Shown in pieces: positions 1 through 4,626 of a stretch of 7,889 nucleotides of DNA. The stretch covers positions 1 through 7,889 of the forward strand of contig NZ_JNWO01000064.1 in the NCBI RefSeq assembly GCF_000716435.1, read 5' to 3'. The stretch's first letter is position 1, and the number at the start of each line of letters is the position of its first letter. Made by a program: the position numbers and the translations under genes. The notes beneath the pieces are model-generated. The model was not told where the DNA came from, did not search any database, and saw only the letters and a list, made by a program, of their open reading frames with translations. Source of the DNA: Streptomyces xylophagus (GTDB taxonomy: Bacteria; Actinomycetota; Actinomycetes; Streptomycetales; Streptomycetaceae).

Positions 1-1
1 C

Positions 2-193
2 GACTACCGCAACCTGTGGGTGGAGCCCGCCGACCCCGGCCACAAGAAGGGCTCGGGGGTCAACAACGCGAAGGATCCGGTGGAGACGAAGCTGCACACC
101 GCGGTCTGTAAGGGCAAGGTCACCCTCGCCGCCGCGCAGCAGGCGATCGTCACCGACTGGACCACCGCCCTCAGCCGACTCGGACTCGGCTGA
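2..193 (+). CDS. C-terminal fragment of a secreted/HNH-like conserved protein (5' end outside window)
   Basis: An open frame enters from the left edge and ends at TGA 191-193, giving the last 63 residues of a protein whose start lies outside the window. The pattern is DYRNLWVEP, a Gly/Lys-rich link, then NNAKDPVE, LHTAVC, GKVTLAAAQ and a final DW. From memory, this NLW...KD.VE..LH..VC.G..TL..AQ..I..DW arrangement is the C-terminal part of HNH-like or secreted actinobacterial proteins, in which the DH/GG catalytic half lies upstream. That half is not visible here, so nuclease activity cannot be claimed. The gene converges on the DUF6233 gene, with a strong hairpin between the two. Coding character is clear from high third-position GC and low Arg/Pro compared with the other frames. 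Confidence is high that it is coding and moderate for the family. Confidence 0.75.
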   Translation, partial: DYRNLWVEPADPGHKKGSGVNNAKDPVETKLHTAVCKGKVTLAAAQQAIVTDWTTALSRLGLG

Positions 194-295
194 GACACCG
201 CGCCGCGCAGCCGGAGAGACAACTGTCGTGGCGCGGGGGCGAATTCAGCAGGATGCGGCACGCCGGAGACGCTGAGTATGAGACCGTGACAGTCA

Positions 296-332
296 TCCGG
301 CCCGTCGCTTCCCCCCGTAGCGACGGGCCGGA
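296..332. terminator. Strong bidirectional hairpin terminator between convergent genes
   Basis: Perfect 14-bp inverted repeat: arm TCCGGCCCGTCGCT (296-309), a 9-nt C-rich loop (310-318) and arm AGCGACGGGCCGGA (319-332). It lies between the end of the plus-strand gene (193) and the end of the minus-strand DUF6233 gene (397). It can therefore serve both transcripts. A T-rich patch (CTGTTTC) follows on the plus strand, but there is no long T tract, as is common for actinobacterial terminators. The rest of 194-396 shows no convincing gene. Confidence 0.8.
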
Positions 333-396
333 CCTGTTTCAGCGGGCGAGTAGGGCCGCGCTGTCCTGCGGACGAGTGCCACAAAGGAGGGGCTGG

Positions 397-744
397 CTAG
401 TCGGTGATGTGCAGTGCGGTGTCTGGGCGGCAGATCGGGCAGGCAGGCACCCCGTCGACGGTGAGGAGGCGGCGGGCGCCATCCTGGTCGACCGGCCGTC
501 TTCGACGGCCGGCCATGCCACAGTCGCCGACGTGCACGGCCTGCGGGTGCCCTGTGGCCCGGTTGAGTTCGAGGATCCAGTCCGGTACTGGCGGGCGGTG
601 CGCCCGGCGGTGCTCCTCTTCGGCCTGACGCTTTTGCACTTCGGCGATCTTGCGGTCGATGCGGGCCAGCCACATGGCATTCCAGGTCCGCAGCGTCTGG
701 AGCCGCTCCAGGTCGTCCGGAAGATCCCGCGAGGTATCGAACAC
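397..744 (-). CDS. DUF6233 family protein
   Basis: A small, soluble, function-unknown protein of a family abundant in Streptomyces. With the GTG start at 744 it is 115 aa. It begins VFDTSRDLPDDLERLQTL and continues into the typical TWNAMWLARIDRKIAEV helix, a charged RQAEEEHRR stretch, a PPVPDWILEL core, a GDCGMAGRRRRPV segment and a C-terminal CPICRPDTAL motif. The family order is leucine-rich helix, basic/glutamate helix, PDW strand, then the Cys-containing end. An ATG at 843 in the same frame would add 33 residues (148 aa), but that extension is Arg/Pro/Cys-rich and would overlap the divergent polymerase gene by 11 bp. The GTG at 744 has a weak GAGTGG element just upstream and starts exactly where family homology starts. 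The gene is divergent from the polymerase homologue, and the shared upstream segment holds SOS-like dyads. The function is unknown. Confidence 0.8.
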   Translation of the reverse strand: MFDTSRDLPDDLERLQTLRTWNAMWLARIDRKIAEVQKRQAEEEHRRAHRPPVPDWILELNRATGHPQAVHVGDCGMAGRRRRPVDQDGARRLLTVDGVPACPICRPDTALHITD

Positions 745-789
745 ATATTCCACTCTAGATGCGGGAACGTGCCCTCCGCACTCGCGTAT

Positions 790-805
790 TCGATCGCATG
801 TTCGA
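790..805 (+). promoter_or_regulatory. Candidate LexA/SOS operator upstream of the Y-family gene
   Basis: TCGATCGCATGTTCGA matches the actinobacterial LexA dyad TCGAAC-N4-GTTCGA at every conserved base but one (T for A in the left arm). It sits 27 bp upstream of the polymerase-homologue ATG, where a repressor would block transcription. A weaker second copy, TCGAACACATATTCCA, lies at 737-752 over the start of DUF6233; its core GAAC-N4-ATTC has one mismatch in the half-sites, with one more outside. LexA control of Y-family genes is well established in bacteria. Control here is inferred from the motif and its position. Confidence 0.6.
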
Positions 806-832
806 TAACGTGATGGAGGAGGTGAGCGCCGG

Positions 833-1837
833 ATGAGTACCAAGCCGACGGGGCGACGGCCAGGTGTGGTGATGCATGTGCGCTGCCCGGACCGGCTGCC
901 GGAGGAGACCTACCGGCAGGTCCTTGAGCAGATGTGGGAGCTTTCGCCGGTGGTGCAGGCTCTCCCGCCCACGGCCGCCCTGGTCGACCTGCGCGGCGCA
1001 CTGCGCTACCACGGCGCGACCGCCTCCCACCTGGGGGAGATCCTGCGGCTGCGGATGGTCTCCCGCTATGGAGTCGACGTCCGCGTCGGCATCGGCCCGA
1101 CCATCACCGTCGCTGCGACCGCCTCCGCCCAGGTAGGCCACCCGGGCGGCGTCCTAGCCATGGAGGAGGACGACGTCGCTGACTGGCTTGCCATGCTCCT
1201 GGTGGAGGACCTGCACGGCATCGGCTCCCGCCAGGCCGCCACCCTTCGGCACTACGGCGTCGACCGCGTCGGCCTGCTCGCCGCGCTTCCGGCGGAGACC
1301 GTGCAGCGCCTGCTGGGGAGAGCGGGCCGTACGGCCGTCGACCGGGCCCGCGGTATAGACCCCCGGACCGTCACCCCGCGCCGCCTGCCAGCCTCCGTCA
1401 GCGTCCGGCACCGGTTCCCCCACGATGTCCTTGACGGTGCCGTGGCGCGCTCAGCCCTGCTGGGCCTCGTCGTGCAGCTCGGTGTCGAGCTGCGCCGCCG
1501 AGGGCAGGCTGCGCGAGCTCTCACGCTCACGCTGACGTTTGCCGGAGGACCGGCGTGGGAGAGGACCCGTCGCCTGGCCGAGCCGTCTGGGCACGAGGAC
1601 GACCTGCGCCAACTCACCTACCAGCTCATGGATGCCGCAGGTCTTCAGCGAGGTCGGCTGACCGGTCTCGCGCTGCGCGGCGAGGACTTGCTCGACGGCG
1701 ATCAGGTCGCCGAACAGCTCAGTCTCGACACTGCCCGGCAGGCGCGGCTCGTCGCCGAGGGGGCGGCCGACCGGATCCGGGAGCGGTTCGGACCGGGCGC
1801 GATCGGTCCGGCCGCCGCCTACCGGCCAGCTTCTTGA
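833..1837 (+). CDS. Y-family (DinB/UmuC/ImuB-like) DNA polymerase homologue, catalytic residues missing
   Basis: A 334-aa protein, with ATG 833 preceded by GGAGGAGGTGA (815-825). The region around residues 40-110 aligns with the palm of DinB-type polymerases: VVQALPPTAALVDLRGA corresponds to the usual IASIDEAFLDLTG stretch, followed by VDVRVGIGPTITVAATAS and HPGGV. The helix-hairpin-helix segment LHGIGSRQAATLRHYGV (127-143) follows, then a little-finger-like domain (about 185-285). The invariant Asp-Glu pair of SIDEA is replaced by Thr47-Ala48, and the N-terminal DMDAFFASVE strand with most of the fingers is absent, so polymerase activity is unlikely. A QLSLD sequence (295-299) resembles the beta-clamp-binding motif QLxLF. 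This recalls ImuB, an inactive Y-family homologue that links the clamp to an error-prone polymerase; no ImuA' or DnaE2 gene is in the window. A LexA-like site lies upstream. Family assignment is firm; the ImuB-like role is inference. Confidence 0.85.
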   Translation: MSTKPTGRRPGVVMHVRCPDRLPEETYRQVLEQMWELSPVVQALPPTAALVDLRGALRYHGATASHLGEILRLRMVSRYGVDVRVGIGPTITVAATASAQVGHPGGVLAMEEDDVADWLAMLLVEDLHGIGSRQAATLRHYGVDRVGLLAALPAETVQRLLGRAGRTAVDRARGIDPRTVTPRRLPASVSVRHRFPHDVLDGAVARSALLGLVVQLGVELRRRGQAARALTLTLTFAGGPAWERTRRLAEPSGHEDDLRQLTYQLMDAAGLQRGRLTGLALRGEDLLDGDQVAEQLSLDTARQARLVAEGAADRIRERFGPGAIGPAAAYRPAS

Positions 1838-1857
1838 CCTCCACGTAGAAGGCTGGC
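1825..1857 (+). terminator. Terminator-like hairpin enclosing the polymerase-homologue stop codon
   Basis: Arms GCCAGCTTCT (1825-1834) and AGAAGGCTGGC (1847-1857) pair over 10 bp with a single bulged G, leaving a 12-nt loop. The TGA stop (1835-1837) is the first codon of the loop. No T tract follows. A further GC dyad (GGCCCG 1921-1926 / CGGGCC 1940-1945) lies downstream and could help end transcription. Confidence 0.45.
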
Positions 1858-2156
1858 AGGGGGAGTGTCAACGACGTTACCGCGTGAGCGACGCCGCAGG
1901 CGCCCATGACGGGATAGCTCGGCCCGGACGCTGAGCGAGCGGGCCGGCGGTCGCGGCTAGCCTCGGTCTCTGTGCCCCGTCTGTCCGACCTGACAGCACC
2001 TCCGACGTGGCGGCGTGGCCCGCGGACGGCTCATGACCCGCTTCGCCGAGGTCACCGTGAAGCCTGGCTGATCGCCTGCCGGGGCCGGGGCGACGACGGT
2101 ACGTATGAGACGCGTGAGTACTGTGTCGCGCATCACGCACAGTCGGCGAGGGAGGA
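1838..2156. other. Intergenic stretch without a supported gene
   Basis: About 320 bases between the polymerase homologue and the small membrane-protein gene. Apart from two GC hairpins at its left end, it contains a plus-strand open frame from GTG 1972 to 2220. A TANNNT-type hexamer, TAGCCT, sits at 1958-1963, 8 nt before that GTG, a layout possible for a leaderless transcript. The frame's third-position GC is only about 70 percent by hand count, no -35 element is evident, and the frame runs 64 nt into the next gene, so I do not call it as a gene. The hexamer may instead belong to the promoter of the membrane-protein gene. Confidence 0.4.
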
Positions 2157-2387
2157 ATGGTGGACGTCCGACAAGGCGCGCCATGGTGGTACGGCATACC
2201 GCCAGTTGCGGTCACCTTGATTACATACAGCATTGTCGGGATTGCGATCTTCCTGACGATTTCCGGCTCTCCGGAGACCCGGGGAGCGACGGCCCTCGGT
2301 GTCGGGCTGGGGGCTGGCTGGGCGGCGTCCTTCGCCCAGGGCGCGGCCCGTCAGCGACACGATCGGCAATCCCGAGCACTGAGGTAG
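2157..2387 (+). CDS. Small membrane protein of the WWY type (copy 1)
   Basis: A 76-aa protein of unknown function. The N-terminus is short and soluble (MVDVRQGAPWWYGIPP). A membrane segment follows (about residues 17-36, VAVTLITYSIVGIAIFLTI), then a short SPETRG turn, a second small-residue-rich hydrophobic stretch (about 44-60) and a basic tail AARQRHDRQSRALR. A GAGGGAGGA ribosome site abuts the ATG, so a start at the adjacent GTG 2160 is equally possible and would give better spacing. The positive tail suggests a cytoplasmic C-terminus, with one or two membrane passes. A second copy lies at 4627-4824 on the other strand, with about 35 of 64 residues identical by hand alignment; the PWWY and AARQRH motifs are conserved. 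Having two related copies in one window supports this as a real gene. It converges on the 76-aa gene at 2422-2652 with a 34-bp gap. Confidence 0.7.
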   Translation: MVDVRQGAPWWYGIPPVAVTLITYSIVGIAIFLTISGSPETRGATALGVGLGAGWAASFAQGAARQRHDRQSRALR

Positions 2388-2421
2388 CAGCAGCCCCGCC
2401 GCCGTGATGCAGCGAGGCTCT

Positions 2422-2652
2422 TCAGCCTGCCCAACCCACGTCGTACACCTCGATGCCGTCGGGGTACGCGGTGAACGCGACCCACGACAGCGGCCCCCAG
2501 CAGATTGCGCCGTGTCGACCGCCGGGCGGCGGCCAATTGTCCGGCCGGATCAGGGCCGCCGCGATCGTCTCGAAGATCTCCTGCTGGCCTTTGTCTGGGA
2601 GGTTGGTCAGCGCCTCCTCCACTCGAAACGCTAGGTCGACCATGTACGTCAT
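2422..2652 (-). CDS. Small conserved-looking protein of unknown function
   Basis: A 76-aa protein starting MTYMVDLAFRVEEAL, preceded by AGGGGTG about 6 nt before the ATG. A longer frame to 2754 exists, but its extra residues are Arg/Pro-rich and unlike a protein N-terminus. The order is a short strand, a helix (VEEALTNLPDKGQQEIFETIAAA written as two parts around LPDKG), a Pro/Gly-rich loop (NWPPPGGRHG), then strands ending IEVYDVGWAG. This helix-then-strand layout with a D-x-x-W-x end recalls small RelE/ParE-like proteins that actinobacteria carry as orphans. That is a shape resemblance only: no antitoxin gene is adjacent and no catalytic residues can be named. The two DnaA-box-like sites at 2721-2749 lie in its upstream region. 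A small 5-bp stem (AGGCT/AGCCT, 2415-2428) overlaps its stop codon. Confidence 0.6.
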   Translation of the reverse strand: MTYMVDLAFRVEEALTNLPDKGQQEIFETIAAALIRPDNWPPPGGRHGAICWGPLSWVAFTAYPDGIEVYDVGWAG

Positions 2653-2716
2653 CGTGCACCCCTGTGCTTGTGATCGCTGAGGCAGCAACGTAGGGCGAAG
2701 CGGCGAAGCGCGTGAC

Positions 2717-2749
2717 GGCCTGTGGATAACCGCGAAGGCCTGTGGATAG
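2717..2749 (-). promoter_or_regulatory. Pair of DnaA-box-like 9-mers in a 20-bp direct repeat
   Basis: The 12-mer GGCCTGTGGATA occurs exactly twice, at 2717-2728 and 2737-2748. Read on the minus strand, it holds TTATCCACA (2721-2729, identical to the classical DnaA box) and CTATCCACA (2741-2749, one base off). The same orientation and a 20-bp spacing (about two helical turns) put both boxes on one face of the helix. They lie 69-97 bp upstream of the 2422-2652 gene. DnaA binding is inferred from the motif. A pair is too few for a chromosomal origin, and no origin gene is present. Confidence 0.4.
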
Positions 2750-2750
2750 C

Positions 2751-3007
2751 TCACTGCAACCGTGTCACCGTCACGACGGCGTGCCGGGTTGTCTCGGCCA
2801 GCACTTCCACCATCAGGTCGACGACCACGGCCGTGTACACCTGGCCGTTCCCAGAGCGGCCGTGCGCCCTGGCTCGGAAAGGGTCAGCTGCGCCGCGGCC
2901 TGGGCGGCCAACTGTGCACCGATGGCCCGGGTCAGCCGAACTCGCCCGTCCGGCAGCCGTACGACGAGCGCCCTCGAGTGCTTCGCTGGCCCTGTGTAGC
3001 CGACCAC
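2751..3007 (-). pseudogene. Frameshifted remnant of a small protein gene
   Basis: Two adjoining frames together read like one protein. From GTG 3007, one frame gives VVGYTGPAKHSRALVV, RLPDGRVRLTRAIGAQLAA and QAAAQLTLSEPGRTAAL, with about 80 percent third-position GC by hand count. It then turns into Arg/Trp-rich nonsense and stops at 2813. The neighbouring frame from about 2853 gives GNGQVYTAVVVDLMVEVL and AETTRHAVVTVTRLQ, stopping at 2751, with about 90 percent third-position GC and low second-position GC. A one-base change near 2850-2870 would join them into a product of about 85 aa. I do not recognise the family. No good ribosome site precedes the GTG, so more may be missing upstream. A sequencing error would look the same. 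Confidence 0.4.
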
Positions 3008-3154
3008 GGCGGCGTCGGTCGCTTCCGCGTGGCGGATCTTCTACCACGACGAGGAGTGCCCAGACCGGTATGGCGAAGTGCTGAGCTTCGCGTTCCCTGC
3101 CGCGTTCTGGGTGTTGAGCACCCATGTCGGCGGTGCGCCACCCAAAGCGATCCT

Positions 3155-3174
3155 CGTACAGATCTTGCTGTACG
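3155..3174. promoter_or_regulatory. Perfect 7-6-7 inverted repeat (candidate operator)
   Basis: CGTACAG (3155-3161), a 6-bp spacer ATCTTG and CTGTACG (3168-3174) form a perfect dyad of 20 bp, a usual size for a dimeric regulator such as a TetR- or GntR-type protein. The GC content of the arms is low for this genome. No cognate regulator gene is in the window, and an RNA hairpin is the alternative reading. Confidence 0.35.
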
Positions 3175-3221
3175 CCGTTCGTCCCCCGGCACAGCCACGA
3201 TCCTCAAGCTCCACGTTGAAG

Positions 3222-3237
3222 TGTGACTCACATCACG
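3222..3237 (+). promoter_or_regulatory. CRP-family-like binding site
   Basis: TGTGACTCACATCACG matches the classical CRP/FNR-family dyad TGTGA-N6-TCACA at nine of ten conserved positions and fits the GTG-N8-CAC skeleton reported for actinobacterial Crp. It lies about 96 bp before the GTG of the 65-aa peptide gene, in the presumed operon promoter region. Function is inferred from the motif alone. Confidence 0.35.
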
Positions 3238-3332
3238 AATGCGGGATGGGCTCCTGTCTCCCTTAAGGGGCGAGCGGCCGGTTCCAGACGGAGGAACTAC
3301 AGAAGGTCGCCATCAATTGAAAGGCGGCCTCA

Positions 3333-3530
3333 GTGGAGTGGCTTCCGAGTTTCCGCGACAGCCTGCCCATATTGCTGGGCATCATCAAGCTCTCCCAAGA
3401 GGTGGCCCGTTGGCGGGCCGACAGGGGCGAGGCCGAACGTATGCGAGCTAAGACAGGCCGAGGGCTTCCCGCCCGGACGAAGACATCGAAGAAGCGGCAC
3501 GTCCGCCGAAAGAGGAGGCGCCGTGGCTGA
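3333..3530 (+). CDS. 65-aa basic peptide translationally coupled to the sigma factor
   Basis: A GTG start with GAAAGG about 9 nt upstream. The first 28 residues form a partly hydrophobic helix (LPSFRDSLPILLGIIKLSQEV) that could lie on or in the membrane. After residue 28 the protein becomes strongly basic, with ADRGEAERMRAKTGRG and a tail KTSKKRHVRRKRRRRG. Its TGA (3528-3530) overlaps the sigma-factor GTG (3523) in the shared GTGGCTGA, an 8-nt overlap that points to translational coupling and a joint role. No family is recognised. The basic tail could bind nucleic acid or acidic lipid or protein surfaces, and a role as partner or regulator of the sigma factor is inference only. The GTG could also be a chance start, but the overlap and the GAGGAGG ribosome site for the next gene lying inside this gene's end support a real operon. 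Confidence 0.55.
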   Translation: MEWLPSFRDSLPILLGIIKLSQEVARWRADRGEAERMRAKTGRGLPARTKTSKKRHVRRKRRRRG

Positions 3531-4392
3531 GCAGGTGTACAGGGACGGCAAGTGGGTCTGGCAGGACGTCGGTGGCGGCGAGCTCGGCGCCCAGGCGCAG
3601 CAGCCCGAACGCGACGAAGAGCCCGCAGCGTATTTTGCATCGGCCGGCGATGAGGTGAGGCAGTTCCAGTGGGACCTGGAGCCGCTCTACGTGGAGAACC
3701 GTCCGAAGATGGTCAACTATGCGCGCAAACTCCTTTGGTCTCAAGGAATTCCCGAGTCGCGCCTTCCGGCTGAAGACGTCGTTCAGGACGCGTGGGTCGT
3801 CGCCGCCATGAAGCGTAGTGAGATCTATTCACCTGTGGCCTACGTGTACGGCGTAATCCGGGGGCGAGTACTGCTAGAAGCGCGACGCAAAATGATCATG
3901 GAAGCCCAGGATCCAGGGCAGATCGACGAATTACCTTCCTGGTCTTCAGGCGATGATGATCTCACCCTTGCAATGAGGTCATACCTTCAAAGGCTTTCCA
4001 TGGAGCAACGTACAGCTGTTTTTCGCTCCTTCATGCTGGGCGAGAGTCATGCTGAGATCGCGTGGCACTTGGGGGTCAGCAAAGGAACCGTAGCCAGTCG
4101 CATTTATCGGGCACGGGCTGTACTCGCTGCATGCCTAACCGCACTTCTCGCGCTGGTGGCCTGGATCGTGTTGTCTCAGCGCGACGTCGGCAGCGATCGA
4201 GGTCCGTGTCAAGGCTGGTGTCCTCCCGGACCCCCTGTCTCGCCCCCGGTCACCGCCCCTTCCCCACTGCCTTTTGATCCTGGGGCTGCGGTGAGCGACA
4301 TTCAATGGAGCGCGTTCGGGCTAGCACTCGTGGTCGTTCTTAGCGTCTGGGGGTGGACGCGACTGCGCAGACGGAGGCGTTCTGGCCGCTGA
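3523..4392 (+). CDS. ECF-like sigma-70 family sigma factor with C-terminal two-helix membrane anchor
   Basis: A 289-aa protein from GTG 3523, with GAGGAGG 4 nt upstream. The frame is open further upstream, but that part reads as Arg/Ser/Pro-rich noise. A 50-residue acidic N-terminal lead is followed by sigma region 2 (about 52-122: LEPLYVENRPKMVNYARKL, LPAEDVVQDAWV, YVYGVIRGRVLLEARRK) and region 4 (about 146-200) with the helix-turn-helix HAEIAWHLGVSKGTVASRI. A membrane helix (about 201-219), a Pro-rich loop of about 40 residues containing Cys229 and Cys233, and a second helix (about 259-279) with an Arg-rich end follow. The loop should face outside, holding both sigma domains on the cytoplasmic face. 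No zinc-finger anti-sigma motif is seen, so the extension may itself restrain or sense. A TTA codon at residue 137 suggests bldA-dependent translation. Codon choice is less GC-biased than its neighbours. Confidence is high for the sigma fold and good for the two membrane helices. Confidence 0.88.
   Translation: MAEQVYRDGKWVWQDVGGGELGAQAQQPERDEEPAAYFASAGDEVRQFQWDLEPLYVENRPKMVNYARKLLWSQGIPESRLPAEDVVQDAWVVAAMKRSEIYSPVAYVYGVIRGRVLLEARRKMIMEAQDPGQIDELPSWSSGDDDLTLAMRSYLQRLSMEQRTAVFRSFMLGESHAEIAWHLGVSKGTVASRIYRARAVLAACLTALLALVAWIVLSQRDVGSDRGPCQGWCPPGPPVSPPVTAPSPLPFDPGAAVSDIQWSAFGLALVVVLSVWGWTRLRRRRRSGR
3931..3933 (+). promoter_or_regulatory. TTA leucine codon in the sigma-factor gene (possible bldA control point)
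   Basis: In-frame TTA encoding Leu137, in the linker between sigma regions 2 and 4. In Streptomyces the tRNA for TTA is supplied by bldA, and TTA codons are concentrated in developmental and secondary-metabolism regulators. None was found in the other complete genes of this window on reading their frames. Confidence 0.6.
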
Positions 4393-4626
4393 GGCTCTAC
4401 TCCGGTCAGAGTCGAAGCATCGAACGGAAACCGCCGCCCTGATCACCGAAAACTGCGCAGCGGCGAGCACACGGAAGCATCAACAGGCTCCCGCCTCCGT
4501 AAACTCCCGCGCGTCGCTTTCGGTAGGTGACTGCGAGGCCATGAAAAGCGAAGGCGGACGTTCGGATCGTCCATCCGCGTTGTCACCGGAATATTGGTCC
4601 TGCGATCACATGTTCCTGGGGGAGCG
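4393..4626. other. Intergenic region between convergent genes, weak stem only
   Basis: It contains an imperfect direct repeat (GAAGCATCGAACGG near 4414 and GAAGCATCAACAGG near 4472) and a 7-bp inverted repeat, TCGCTTT (4514-4520) with AAAGCGA (4545-4551), around a 24-nt spacer. Either could be part of a transcription end for the sigma gene or for the minus-strand cluster, but neither is a strong terminator. No gene is supported. Confidence 0.35.

Larger units (their letters stand above)
3008..3332. other. Gene-poor regulatory-looking region with a possible coding remnant
   Basis: No complete gene is supported here. On the plus strand a frame opens after a TAG at 2998-3000 and runs to 3266. 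It reads WRIFYHDEECPDRYGEVLS, then FAFPAAFWVLSTHVGG, with protein-like composition and roughly 82 percent third-position GC over 3025-3170, but has no start codon before GTG 3078. It may be a decayed gene. The right half holds a 7+6+7 dyad (3155-3174), a CRP-like site (3222-3237), a CCTTAAGG palindrome and a GTTCC-N7-GGAAC dyad (3281-3297), the last about 36 bp before the 65-aa gene. This stretch is the likely promoter region of the peptide/sigma operon. Confidence 0.45.

Noticed and set aside
253..813. Long plus-strand open frame of 186 codons
   Set aside because: It is antisense to DUF6233, whose protein sequence is recognisable; the plus-strand product shows no family motif and is a shadow of high-GC codon bias.
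1972..2220. 82-codon plus-strand frame with a TAGCCT hexamer 8 nt before its GTG
   Set aside because: Third-position GC is only about 70 percent, no ribosome site or -35 element is seen, and it runs 64 nt into the better-supported membrane-protein gene. Kept as a note only.
3281..3297. GTTCC-N7-GGAAC dyad and GGAAC as an ECF-type -35 box
   Set aside because: No matching -10 element (CGT/GTT type) at 16-17 bp downstream; the 5-bp arms are short enough to occur by chance.
3223..3522. Upstream extension of the sigma-factor frame (would give 389 aa)
   Set aside because: The extra 100 residues are Arg/Ser/Pro-rich, overlap the 65-aa gene, and the GTG at 3523 has a clear GAGGAGG site.
4514..4551. 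TCGCTTT/AAAGCGA stem as a terminator
   Set aside because: Only 7 bp around a 24-nt loop and no T tract; too weak to call as a terminator.
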